From DATATV01 sp035551355 (GTDB lineage Bacteria; Actinomycetota; Actinomycetes; Mycobacteriales; Pseudonocardiaceae): a stretch of DNA of 64,000 bases. The notes beneath the pieces were generated by a model. The model searched no databases. It was not told the origin of the DNA and was given only the letters and a program-made list of their open reading frames with translations. The stretch covers positions 1-64,000 of the forward strand of contig DASZNF010000021.1 of assembly GCA_035551355.1 (NCBI GenBank), read 5' to 3'. The translations under genes and the position numbers were made by a program. The stretch's first letter is position 1. Every line of letters begins with the position of its first letter. This document shows positions 15,904-23,795 of the stretch, in pieces.

Positions 15904-16245
15904 CTCGGCTACCACCAGCTGAGCTCCCTGCGTCCAGGCCGCGACCGTTGCCGACTGTGGCTTCGCACGGCCGGAAACTCGTCTACCCGGTTCTCGCCGG
16001 GTCGAAACCCTCTCCAGCGCCGGCCGCGGCGCCGAGCGGGACGACCTGGTCGGTTCGGTGGCCGAACTCACGACCGCGTTGGCAGACCGCCGACAAATTT
16101 GGCAACCTGGTGGACCGCCACCGGCCCGCCCACGCACGACCCAGCCGCGGTGGCTTTCGCCCGGGCCGTGCCCGGAAACCGTCTGGGGCCCGGCGGCGTC
16201 CGGCGGCGAGATCGCCGGTACCGCGATGGAAAGGAGACCGCCCGC
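15904..16245. other. Divergent intergenic region, no supported gene
   Basis: This 342-bp stretch separates the start of the anti-sigma gene from the MscS gene. Both strands have long open frames because of GC bias, but none shows homology or a ribosome site until AAAGGAGA at 16230-16237. Promoters for both genes must lie here but I could not place them. Confidence 0.4.
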
Positions 16246-17340
16246 GTGCCCGTCCTCGACTCCACCCCCGCCCTGTCCACCCCCGTCCTGTCCGCTGCCG
16301 CCCCGACCGGCAACTCCTCCACCGACACGGTGTGCGCCGGGCAGACCGGGCACTGGTGCGGCTGGATCCACAACGTGACCGGCAACAGCTGGCTGGCACA
16401 GCTCGGCGGCACCGTCCTGGATCCGCTGATCGGCATCGTGATCATCGCGGCCATCGCCCTGATCACCCGCATCCTGGTGCACAGACTGATCTCCCGGCTC
16501 AGCCGGCGTACCGGCCGCGGGCACCTGCCGGCCATGCTGCGCCCGCTGGCCGACAAGCGAGGCCACACACAACCCGGCGCGCCCACCTCCGAGCGGCGGG
16601 CCCAGCGCGCGGCCACCATCGCCTCGCTGCTGAAGTCGGTGGCGTCGTTCATCATCTACGGCATCGCCGTCGTGCTGGCCCTGGCCAAGATCGGCATCAA
16701 CGTCGCGCCGATCATCGCCTCGGCCGGCGTGATCGGGGTCGCGGTCGGGTTCGGCGCGCAGAACCTGGTCAAGGACTTCCTGTCCGGGATCTTCATGATG
16801 CTGGAGGACCAGTACGGCGTCGGGGACGTGATCGACACCGGCACCGCGTCGGGCACCGTGGAGTCGGTCGGGCTGCGGGTGTCCACGATCCGCGACTCGC
16901 AGGGCACCCTGTGGTACGTGCGCAACGGAACCATCACCGCCGTCGGCAACGCCACCCAGCGCTACGCCACCGCCGTGGTCGACATCCCGGTTCCGCTGCA
17001 GCGCACCCAGCGCGCCCTGCGGGTGGCCGGGGACGCGGCCAACGCCGCCATCGGCGACCACAATCTGGCCGACGACGTGCTGGGTGAGGTGACCGTGCTC
17101 GGCGTGCAGGAACTGACGCCGGACTCGGTGACCATCCGGGTCACCGTGATGACCAAGCCGGGCCGTCAGTACGCGGTGCGCCGCACCCTCACCGCCGCCA
17201 TCCTGGCCGAACTCGGCACCCCCGAGAGCACCACGGAGAGCACCACCGCGAGCACCACGGACGGCACCACCGAGAGTGGGTCCGGGGAGGCCACAGTGGA
17301 CAGCCCGGCCGACGATCAGGCCACGGCGGGCAATCGATAG
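16246..17340 (+). CDS. MscS-family mechanosensitive ion channel
   Basis: This 364-residue membrane protein has an N-terminal exported segment with two Cys (DTVCAGQTGHWCGWI), a first membrane helix (LIGIVIIAAIALITRILV), then the MscS core. The pore-helix region APIIASAGVIGVAVGFGAQN and VKDFLSGIFMMLEDQYGVGD are the family signature. The cytosolic beta domain follows, and the tail from about residue 322 is a Thr/Ser/Glu-rich low-complexity run. It opens under membrane tension and protects against hypo-osmotic shock. The GTG at 16246 has GGAG 9 bp upstream. The Thr/Ser tail is unusual and may be a recent repeat expansion. Confidence 0.9.
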   Translation: MPVLDSTPALSTPVLSAAAPTGNSSTDTVCAGQTGHWCGWIHNVTGNSWLAQLGGTVLDPLIGIVIIAAIALITRILVHRLISRLSRRTGRGHLPAMLRPLADKRGHTQPGAPTSERRAQRAATIASLLKSVASFIIYGIAVVLALAKIGINVAPIIASAGVIGVAVGFGAQNLVKDFLSGIFMMLEDQYGVGDVIDTGTASGTVESVGLRVSTIRDSQGTLWYVRNGTITAVGNATQRYATAVVDIPVPLQRTQRALRVAGDAANAAIGDHNLADDVLGEVTVLGVQELTPDSVTIRVTVMTKPGRQYAVRRTLTAAILAELGTPESTTESTTASTTDGTTESGSGEATVDSPADDQATAGNR

Positions 17341-17411
17341 TCGGCGGTGGCGCGCGCCACTGTGGTTTACGGACGAGTAACAAACGGCGCCAGGAAATCG
17401 ACAAATCATGT

Positions 17412-17585
17412 GTGCACGACTCCGAAGCGCAGATCATCGCGCTGATCACCGCCTGGCGGCTGGAAATTGGCGGCGAGCCGTTCGCGCATCATGACGAGCT
17501 CATGCGCGCCGGCCTCCGCTGGGCCGCGAAACAACGCTATCTCGCCGATGTGCGCACGATAATCACCAAAGCCCTGTGCCAATAA
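17412..17585 (+). CDS. Possible 57-residue small protein
   Basis: A GTG-started frame encodes VHDSEAQIIALITAWRLEIG and continues GEPFAHHDELMRAGLRWAAK to TAA at 17583. It is amphipathic and well balanced, unlike the Arg/Pro-rich noise frames nearby. The ribosome site is poor (AGGAAA 16 bp upstream). It lies between the MscS gene and the DUF574 methyltransferase on the same strand. The function is unknown. Confidence 0.4.
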   Translation: MHDSEAQIIALITAWRLEIGGEPFAHHDELMRAGLRWAAKQRYLADVRTIITKALCQ

Positions 17586-17712
17586 AAATCGCACGGGAAA
17601 ATCACCGCGGGTACGTCTGAACCGGCCGATGGCTGGCCGGTTGTGGCCACCCCGACGGGCGCACTCAGTGTAAGATCGCCGTCGCTGTGGGTGTGCGAGG
17701 CGAGGAGTGAGC

Positions 17713-18579
17713 TTGGAGCGCGAACGGGACCGGCAGCGCGCGCCACGCCAGCCGGTCGGTGAGGTGGACATGACCAGGCCCTCGGCGGCCCGGGTCTACG
17801 ACTACTACCTCGGCGGCACCAGCAATTTCGCCATCGACCGCGAGTTCGCGCAGCGCGCGGCCACGGTGTGGCCCGACGTGATGGGCGTGGCCCGGCTCAA
17901 CCGGCGGTGGCTGCGGCGGGTGGTGGCCGAGGCCGTCCGGGCCGGGTTCACCCAGTTCCTGGACATCGGCGCCGGATTGCCCACCGCGGGCAACACCCAC
18001 GAGATCGCCCGGCGCGAGGCCGGCGACGACGCGGATCTCCGAGTGGTCTACGTGGACAATGAGGGCGTGGCGCACAGCTACGCCGGCCTCATGCTCGACA
18101 AGCAGCGGCTGACCGGCTGGTGCGCGGCGATTCTGGACGACGCCCGCAACCCCGAAGCCATTCTGGAGCACGCCGACACCCAGCGGCTGCTGGACCTCGG
18201 CCGACCCGTGTGCGTGCTGACGGTCGCGTTGTGGCAGTTCATCGGCGACGGTGACGACATCCCGAATGTGCTGGCCCGCTACCGATCCCGGTTGGCGCCC
18301 GGATCGTGGATCGCGATCAGCCATGTCGGCCCGGACGACGCGCCGCCGGAGTCGCGAGAGCAGATCGAGGGCGTGCGCCGGGCCTACGCGGACACACAGA
18401 ATCCGCTGTGGGTAAGGGATCGGGCCGAGATCGGGTCCTGGTTCACCGAGATGCCATTGGTCGCCCCGGGCCTGGTGCACCTGACCGAATGGCGGCCCGA
18501 GGACGACGTGCCGCCCGTGGGTTCGCAGCAGTGGCGGATGGGGTCGACGTTCTGGTGCGGAGTCGGGCAGATCCCGTAG
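17713..18579 (+). CDS. DUF574 SAM-dependent methyltransferase
   Basis: This protein of about 288 residues belongs to the actinomycete DUF574 (SAV2177-like) Rossmann methyltransferases. It shows the N-terminal marker PSAARVYDYYLGGTSNFAID, the SAM-binding loop FLDIGAGLPTAGNTHEIA and the acidic strand VVYVDNE. The substrate is unknown; these genes are numerous in actinomycetes. I prefer the TTG at 17713, which has 5 bp after GAGGAG, over the GTG at 17707, which overlaps that site. Confidence 0.88.
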   Translation: MERERDRQRAPRQPVGEVDMTRPSAARVYDYYLGGTSNFAIDREFAQRAATVWPDVMGVARLNRRWLRRVVAEAVRAGFTQFLDIGAGLPTAGNTHEIARREAGDDADLRVVYVDNEGVAHSYAGLMLDKQRLTGWCAAILDDARNPEAILEHADTQRLLDLGRPVCVLTVALWQFIGDGDDIPNVLARYRSRLAPGSWIAISHVGPDDAPPESREQIEGVRRAYADTQNPLWVRDRAEIGSWFTEMPLVAPGLVHLTEWRPEDDVPPVGSQQWRMGSTFWCGVGQIP

Positions 18580-18586
18580 CGGCCGG

Positions 18587-20485
18587 TCAGCGCGGGGGGC
18601 CGCTTTCGATGAGCGCGCCGGCGAGGAACTCGGTCAGCCCGTCCCGCGCGGCGAGCGGGAAAACCTTGGCCACGTACTGATCCGGCCGCACGACCACCAC
18701 GCACCCCTGGTCCCGGTCCACACCGCGCAGATCGAAGATGTCGCCGCGGCCGGGGTCCGGGCAGAAGACCTTCTCGTAGTCGATCAGCCCGAACGATCCC
18801 TTGCGGGGCAGGAGAAATTCCGGCAGTTGCCCGATGGCGACGTCGCGATGTCCCTGTTGCAGCACCGCTCGCACGTCGATCACGGCATCGGGTTCGGCGC
18901 CGGCCGGGGTGAACCGCGCGACCGGCGATTTCTCCGAGGCCAGGAATTCGGCGAAGGTCCGCAGCCGGGACCCCGGGGCCGGACCGGCCCGGTCGGCGAA
19001 CGCGTACAGCCGCCACGCGCCGTCGGCTCGCGCGGCGTGGCCCAGGTGCATCCGCTTGGCGTCGGCCAACCGGATCACCGGCGCGGAATGCAACCGCATC
19101 CCGATCACGAAGCCTTCGGCCAAGTGCTGGTGCACCGGGGAACCGGTGAGAACCGAGGGCTCGTAGCGCACGGCCACGCCCGCGGTGAACCGCCCGTGCT
19201 CACGGAAATACCGTTGGAACCGCGCGCGCTCCGCTTCGGTCCGATCCTCGGGCCGGGCGCTGAACATCGCGGCGAACTCGCGGTCGAAGTCGATCAGATC
19301 CTGGGCGACCTTGCGCCGCTCCTCGGTGTAGGTGCGCAGGATTTCCGGGCGCGTGGTGCCGCGCAGCACGCCGCCGAGTTTCCAGCCGAGGTTCCACGCG
19401 TCGGCCATGGAGACGTTCATGCCCTGCCCGGCTTTCGCGCTGTGCGTGTGGCAGGCGTCTCCCGCGATGAAAACCCGCGGCAGCGCGGCGGCGTCCGGCG
19501 CGTCGTCGAAGCGGTCGCACACCCGCTGGCCGATCTCGTAGACGGTGCACCAGCCGACGTCCTTCACCGCCAGCGTGTACGGATGCAGGATGCGGTTGGC
19601 CACCGCGGCCAGTTTCTCCGGGGTGACCGTGTGTTCGCGGAGCATCTCGGCGTCACGCTCGCGGTCCAGTTCGATGTAGAGCCGCACGAGGTAGCCACCC
19701 TCGCGGGGAATGACCAGGATGCTGCCGTGCTCGGCGCGCACCGCCGATTTCAGCCGGATGTCCGGGAAGTCGGTCACGGCCAGGACATCCATGACGCCCC
19801 ACGACTGGTTCGTGCGGTCTCCGGTCAGCCGCCGCCCGATCGCCTCGCGGGTCGCGCTGCGCGCCCCGTCGCAGCCGACCACGTACTTGGCCCGGATCGT
19901 CGAGGTTTTCCCGGTGGGCACAAGGTTCTGGACGTGTTCGAGGGTGACCGTCACCGGGTGGCCGGACGTTTCGTCCACGCGCACGTCCGAGAGTTGCAGC
20001 CCGTAGCAGGGCTCGGTGCGATGGGCCGAGCGGCGCAGGTGGTCGCGCAGGTAGGCCAGCATCCGGGCCTGGTTGACGATCATGTGCGGCATCTCGGACA
20101 GGCCCTCCTCGACGTCGTCGATCCGGCCGGTCCGCACGATCGAGCCGTCGCCGCCGGGCCCCCAGAAGGTGACCTCGTTGACCTGGTAGCCCTCCTGGAT
20201 CAGCCGGTCGGCCAGGCCGAAGGCCTCGAACATCTCGACCGTGCGGCAGGCCACCCCGTCGGCCTGGCCGACCTCCAGCGGCCCGTCCCGGCGGTCCACG
20301 ACGACGGTGTGCAGGCCGGGAAAGCTGGCCAGTTGGGCGGCCAGCACGAGCCCGGCCGGCCCGGCCCCGACGACCAGCACATCGGCCGTCCCGGGCAGCT
20401 CGCCGGCGCCGTGCCCAGCGGCGGAGGGATCCGCGACCTGCACGAACGGGTCACCGCTTCGGTAGCCATCCAGATAGAACTGCAC
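18587..20485 (-). CDS. FAD-dependent aromatic monooxygenase (phenol 2-monooxygenase type)
   Basis: This 632-residue group-A flavoprotein hydroxylase has a Rossmann fold VLVVGAGPAGLVLAAQLA, the DG region VVGCDGARSATREAIGR, the FAD-ribityl motif FIAGDACHTHSAKAGQGMN, and a C-terminal thioredoxin-like domain (VVVVRPDQYVAKVFPL) as in phenol hydroxylase. It would use NAD(P)H and oxygen to hydroxylate a phenolic ring. I start at GTG 20485 (MQFYLDGYRSGD), matching the MQF start common in this family and leaving 9 bp to GGGAAG; GTG 20494 abuts that site. It converges with the DUF574 gene 7 bp away. No ring-cleavage genes adjoin it. Confidence 0.9.
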   Translation of the reverse strand: MQFYLDGYRSGDPFVQVADPSAAGHGAGELPGTADVLVVGAGPAGLVLAAQLASFPGLHTVVVDRRDGPLEVGQADGVACRTVEMFEAFGLADRLIQEGYQVNEVTFWGPGGDGSIVRTGRIDDVEEGLSEMPHMIVNQARMLAYLRDHLRRSAHRTEPCYGLQLSDVRVDETSGHPVTVTLEHVQNLVPTGKTSTIRAKYVVGCDGARSATREAIGRRLTGDRTNQSWGVMDVLAVTDFPDIRLKSAVRAEHGSILVIPREGGYLVRLYIELDRERDAEMLREHTVTPEKLAAVANRILHPYTLAVKDVGWCTVYEIGQRVCDRFDDAPDAAALPRVFIAGDACHTHSAKAGQGMNVSMADAWNLGWKLGGVLRGTTRPEILRTYTEERRKVAQDLIDFDREFAAMFSARPEDRTEAERARFQRYFREHGRFTAGVAVRYEPSVLTGSPVHQHLAEGFVIGMRLHSAPVIRLADAKRMHLGHAARADGAWRLYAFADRAGPAPGSRLRTFAEFLASEKSPVARFTPAGAEPDAVIDVRAVLQQGHRDVAIGQLPEFLLPRKGSFGLIDYEKVFCPDPGRGDIFDLRGVDRDQGCVVVVRPDQYVAKVFPLAARDGLTEFLAGALIESGPPR

Positions 20486-20604
20486 CGTGTCCACCTTCCC
20501 GTCGCGGCCCTTGCGGTCGGCCCGCCGTGGCGGGCGCCCCTCTCATGATGGGAGTGTCGCCGGTCGAGGGACAGCGGTCCTGCCGAGAAGCGGACCGAGC
20601 GGCA

Positions 20605-21249
20605 TCACACCGCGGTGAGCAGGGCGACCAGCGGTTCCGGGAGGCGGTCCGGCTCGATCGCCTCGGTCAGCAGCCGGGCGTAGCGCAGTTTGCGCCGGGC
20701 GCCCGCGCCGAGGAAACGGCGCAGCTGGGCCGTTTCGTCCCGGCCCTGCCAGGCCGGCTGCCGCTGGATCGTGCGAAACGCGCCGAGATTCCCGTGCGCG
20801 GCGAACACGTCCAGCACCCGGCTCGGCCCGGCCGCGCGAATCAGTTCGTCCTCGAGGTCCTCGACGCAGACGAAGAACCCCAGCCGCGCCAGCTCGGCCC
20901 GGGAGCCGGGCGTCCCGACACCGGCCGTGGCCAGGCCGCGCTGGAGCACGCGCTCCTCGCCCGCATCGCACAGTCCGGCCAGCCGGACCCCGGTCTCCCG
21001 GAATCGCCGCAGGTAGCGGGCCGCGCCGTGTGCGCCGCCCATGGGTAGCACCACGACCCCCTCGGTGGCGAGATCGCGGCCCAGCCGCCGGGCCAGCGTG
21101 TCGACGGCGATCTGGTCGCTGACGCCCTCCACGAGCACGACGACTCGGGCGGTCTCGATGCGTGCCAGCGCCACCGCGGTCGCCTCGGTCGCGGCCGCGG
21201 GCCCGCTCACGTAACCGGCGAGCAGCTCATCGCCGTCGTCCGCCTGCAC
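20605..21249 (-). CDS. Stand-alone OLD-type TOPRIM domain protein
   Basis: This 214-residue protein is essentially one TOPRIM domain with a helical tail. The acidic motif VVVLVEGVSDQIAVDTLARR (catalytic Glu) is followed by VVVLPMGGAHGAARYLRRF and LAGLCDAGEERVLQRGL in place of the DxD strand. In OLD-family nucleases this domain is fused to an ABC ATPase, which is absent here. Related free-standing proteins are often annotated as TOPRIM nucleotidyl transferase/hydrolases. The GTG at 21249 is chosen; a GTG at 21267 is possible. Activity and target are unknown. Confidence 0.75.
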   Translation of the reverse strand: MQADDGDELLAGYVSGPAAATEATAVALARIETARVVVLVEGVSDQIAVDTLARRLGRDLATEGVVVLPMGGAHGAARYLRRFRETGVRLAGLCDAGEERVLQRGLATAGVGTPGSRAELARLGFFVCVEDLEDELIRAAGPSRVLDVFAAHGNLGAFRTIQRQPAWQGRDETAQLRRFLGAGARRKLRYARLLTEAIEPDRLPEPLVALLTAV

Positions 21250-21302
21250 TGATCCACTGTCCAGCACGGCCCCCGGCGCACGCCACCCGATTTCCCCGGA
21301 AA

Positions 21303-21590
21303 TCAGGCAGCCGGTCGATTGTTTCGCCGGGAAAGCGCGGTCAGCACGACACCGGCCACGAATACGACGAATCCGACAATGCCGAGCACCGTACCGAAAT
21401 GCTATTGGGCGCGAGCAGCGGACGCAGCAATTCGATGCTGCCGCCGATCGGCAGAATGGAAAAGCCTCGTCCCAGGCGCGACCGGGCCCGCGCGGTCCTT
21501 TACCGTCCCAGGTGGCGATTCCGACGGCGAGCAGCAACAGCGCAAGGACGAGACCGGCAGCGCCACGATCAACGGCGGAGTCCCGGTCGG
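21303..21590 (-). pseudogene. Frameshifted small membrane-protein gene
   Basis: Three minus-strand frames in order give one coherent two-helix protein: LVLALLLLAVGIATWDGKG, then ILPIGGSIELLRPLLAP, then HFGTVLGIVGFVVFVAGVVL with TALSRRNNRPAA and a TGA at 21303. At least two frameshifts break it. The family is not recognised. The gene lies between the TOPRIM gene and the arsenic module. Confidence 0.6.
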
Positions 21591-21636
21591 TCCCCTACGA
21601 CATACGGCGGAGTCTCCCGGCCGGTCGCCTACGACA
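21571..21636. repeat. Tandem direct repeat of about 33 bp
   Basis: The unit beginning ACGGCGGAGTC and ending CCTACGACAT occurs at 21571-21602 and again, with small changes, at 21603-21636. Each copy ends in CTACGACAT. It sits at the presumed 5' end of the broken membrane-protein gene and could be its promoter/operator region. Confidence 0.7.
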
Positions 21637-21720
21637 TGAGGGGCGCCCGACGAGTTGGGGGTGCTCGCCGGACGCCAACCGGTGTGTCGCCGCGAACCGC
21701 ACCGCCGTTACCAGCGACGT

Positions 21721-22158
21721 TCAGCCGGCGGGTCCGGTGACCGGGCCGGTGTTCTGGCAACAGGTGGCGGCGGTGCGGTCGGGGTCGGCGCCGTAGGTCG
21801 CCGAGTCGTCCTTCACGACGTAGACCTCCCACGGTTCCCGGCCCGGGCCGCGCACCCACACCTTGTCCTGCACGGCGTAGCAGCAGGTGGTGTCGTGCTG
21901 CACGTCGGTGCGCAGGCCGAGGTCGGACAGGCGCTCGGTCGCGGCGCCGACCTGCTCGCCGGACTCGACCTCCACGCCGAGGTGGTCCAGCCCGGTGTCC
22001 TGGCCCGGCTCGCCTTCCAGCAGCACGAGCTTGAGGGGCGGCTCGGCCACGGCGAAGTTGGCGTAGCCGGGCCGCAGCTTGGCCGGTTCGACGCCGAACA
22101 GCTTGGTGTAGAAGGCGATCGAGCCGTCCAGATCGGACACCCGCAGGGCCAGTTGCAC
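21721..22158 (-). CDS. ArsI/CadI-type glyoxalase-fold metal(loid) resistance protein
   Basis: This 145-residue VOC-fold protein has the vicinal Cys pair in DTTCCYAVQDKVWV and the motif PGREPWEVYVV, with a further C-terminal CCQ. This is the signature of ArsI C-As lyases and CadI-like proteins, which split organoarsenicals or answer to heavy metals. The GTG at 22158 is the only usable start, because an in-frame stop lies just upstream. It is divergent from the ArsR gene with a shared operator region. Which substrate it uses (methylarsenite, Cd) is not decided by sequence. Confidence 0.88.
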   Translation of the reverse strand: MQLALRVSDLDGSIAFYTKLFGVEPAKLRPGYANFAVAEPPLKLVLLEGEPGQDTGLDHLGVEVESGEQVGAATERLSDLGLRTDVQHDTTCCYAVQDKVWVRGPGREPWEVYVVKDDSATYGADPDRTAATCCQNTGPVTGPAG

Positions 22159-22190
22159 TCGGGACCTGAGACCTCATTGGATAGACATCC

Positions 22191-22214
22191 ATCTAATCAG
22201 AGCGTTGGTTAGAT
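22191..22214. promoter_or_regulatory. Probable ArsR operator between arsI and arsR
   Basis: ATCTAA (22191-22196) and TTAGAT (22209-22214) form perfect arms around 12 bp, the layout of ArsR/SmtB binding sites. A further CTCT-AGTT-AGAG dyad follows near 22219. The AT-rich stretch contrasts with its surroundings. Confidence 0.65.
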
Positions 22215-22248
22215 TGCTCTCTAGTTAGAGGTCTGTCAAGATAGCGGC

Positions 22249-22611
22249 ATGCCGAGGCAACTTCCGCTGGTCGACACGTGCTGCCCCCCGCTGCTGGGCC
22301 GGCCGCTCACCGCGGACCAGTCGGTGGATCTGGCGCGGGGGTTCAAGGCGCTCGGTGACCCGGTGCGGCTGCGGCTGTTGTCCCTGATCGCCTCGCACGC
22401 CGGCGGCGAGGCGTGCGTGTGCGACCTGACCGACGCGTTCGACCTCACCGGGCCGACGATCTCCCACCACCTCAAGGTGCTGCGCGAGGCCGGGGTCATC
22501 GAGGGCGAGCGGCGCGGCACCTGGATCTACTACCGGACGCAACCGGCGGTGCTGCAGACCCTGTCCACGCTGCTGCAGCCCGACCACGTCGAGCCGAGCC
22601 GGGCGAACTGA
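22249..22611 (+). CDS. arsR: ArsR-type arsenic-sensing repressor
   Basis: This 120-residue ArsR/SmtB repressor has an N-terminal DTCCPP, a metalloid-binding ACVCDL next to the recognition region, and the DNA-binding helix LTGPTISHHLKVLREAGVIE. The CxC in helix 3 is the classic As(III)-sensing site. It precedes arsC by 11 bp and is divergent from the ArsI-like gene, and so probably represses both until As(III) binds. Confidence 0.9.
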   Translation: MPRQLPLVDTCCPPLLGRPLTADQSVDLARGFKALGDPVRLRLLSLIASHAGGEACVCDLTDAFDLTGPTISHHLKVLREAGVIEGERRGTWIYYRTQPAVLQTLSTLLQPDHVEPSRAN

Positions 22612-22622
22612 GGAAGACCGCC

Positions 22623-23027
22623 GTGCCGGGCCGTCCCGAGGTGCTGTTCGTCTGCGTGCACAACGCGGGGCGCTCCCAGATGGCCGCCGCGCTCCTGCAC
22701 CACCACGCCGCCGGGCGGGTCACCGTCCGCTCCGCGGGCTCGGCGCCCGCCAGTTCCATCAACCCGGCTGTCGTCGCGGTCATGGCCGAAGTCGGACTCG
22801 ACCTCACCGACGAATTTCCCAAGCCGCTGGCCGACGACGCCGTGCGGGCCGCCGACGTGGTGATCACCATGGGCTGCGGGGACGCCTGCCCGGTCTACCC
22901 TGGAAAGCGCTACCTGGACTGGGAACTGGACGATCCGGCCGGCCAGACGGTCGCCGCGGTGCGTCCGATCCGGGACGAGATCGACCGGCGGGTCACCGCC
23001 CTGCTGGCGGAGCTCCTCCCGACCTGA
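22623..23027 (+). CDS. arsC: Arsenate reductase, low-molecular-weight phosphatase type
   Basis: This 134-residue enzyme reduces As(V) to As(III). It has the catalytic loop VCVHNAGRSQMAAAL (Cys and Arg of CX5R), a second pair of Cys in MGCGDACPVYPG for resolving the disulfide, and the Asp-containing DWELDDPAGQ. This is the thioredoxin- or mycothiol-coupled LMW-PTP type. The GTG at 22623 follows GAGGAAG from the end of arsR, so the two are co-transcribed. No arsenite exporter (ArsB/Acr3) is seen nearby. Confidence 0.92.
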   Translation: MPGRPEVLFVCVHNAGRSQMAAALLHHHAAGRVTVRSAGSAPASSINPAVVAVMAEVGLDLTDEFPKPLADDAVRAADVVITMGCGDACPVYPGKRYLDWELDDPAGQTVAAVRPIRDEIDRRVTALLAELLPT

Positions 23028-23056
23028 CCATCCGGCTCGTTCTCCTCGCCACCACG

Positions 23057-23245
23057 GTGAGCCTCGCCCTGGTCGGCAGGGTGGCCCCGGCGGCGGTCGT
23101 GGCCGCGGTGGTCGCGGTCCGGGCCCTCGGCGTCGCCGCGGCGGCCACCTTCGTGCAGCGCAAGGCAGTGGCCCGACCCGGGGACGATCCGCCGGAGTTC
23201 CTGCGGCGGCTGGCCGAGGGCGAGGTCGACCGCGGCGACTCGTAG
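23057..23245 (+). CDS. Possible small membrane protein after arsC
   Basis: This 62-residue frame is hydrophobic at the start (VSLALVGRVAPAAVVAAVVA VRALGV, split here by a space) and charged at the end (DDPPEFLRRLAEGEVDRGDS). It follows arsC by 29 bp in the same direction. The only start is a GTG without a good ribosome site, and the frame is open back into arsC. It is not a recognised arsenic gene. It could be real or a GC-bias artefact. Confidence 0.4.
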   Translation: MSLALVGRVAPAAVVAAVVAVRALGVAAAATFVQRKAVARPGDDPPEFLRRLAEGEVDRGDS

Positions 23246-23269
23246 CGACCGGGAAGGCGAGCGGGCCGG

Positions 23270-23725
23270 TCAGGAATTCTCGTCGTCCGGCCGGATCACC
23301 ACTGTTCGCAACGAATTCCGCAGCTGCCGCGCGGCACCCGGGCCCAGTGGCGCGAGGAACTCCCGCTCGGCCACCTCGCTGGCCTCGGTTCCGCGGCGCA
23401 GCACGTCCCGGCCGGTCTCGGTCAGGGCGACCACGTTGCGCCGCCGGTCGTGCGCGTCCGGGTGGCGGTCCACCAAACCCTTGTCCTGCAACACATCCAG
23501 CATGGCGACCATGGTGGTGCGGTCGATGCTCAGCCGCTGCGCCGCCTGCTGCTGGGACGTCGGTTCCGCACTGGCCAGGACGGCCAGCACGGCCAGTTCG
23601 CGGCCGTCGATGCCGTAGGGCGACAGCGCCTTGGCGCTGCGCTCGGCCATCAGCTGCTGCGCATGCTTGAGCAGGTAGCCCAGCCGACTGGTCAACTCCG
23701 GGCCGGGCCCCGCGTTCCTCGACAT
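23270..23725 (-). CDS. MarR family transcriptional regulator
   Basis: This 151-residue winged-helix repressor has SQQQAAQRLSIDRTTMVAML as its recognition region and DRHPDAHDRRRNVVALTETG as its wing, standard MarR. It is divergent from the epimerase gene, with a perfect TCAGTA-G-TACTGA dyad in the 70-bp gap. It probably regulates both. The ligand is unknown. Confidence 0.88.
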   Translation of the reverse strand: MSRNAGPGPELTSRLGYLLKHAQQLMAERSAKALSPYGIDGRELAVLAVLASAEPTSQQQAAQRLSIDRTTMVAMLDVLQDKGLVDRHPDAHDRRRNVVALTETGRDVLRRGTEASEVAEREFLAPLGPGAARQLRNSLRTVVIRPDDENS

Positions 23726-23752
23726 CCCCGAACTCTACCGCTAGACTGATTG

Positions 23753-23765
23753 TCAGTAGTACTGA
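23753..23765. promoter_or_regulatory. Probable MarR operator
   Basis: TCAGTAGTACTGA is a perfect dyad with a one-base centre, 27 bp upstream of the MarR start and 30 bp upstream of the epimerase start, in an AT-richer stretch. Confidence 0.6.
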
Positions 23766-23795
23766 TACTCAGCACAACGACAGATTGGTTCAACC

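Noticed and set aside
15904..17409. Minus-strand extension of the anti-sigma gene
   Set aside because: The extra 500 codons lie antisense to the MscS gene and show no homology; the ATG at 15903 fits the family.
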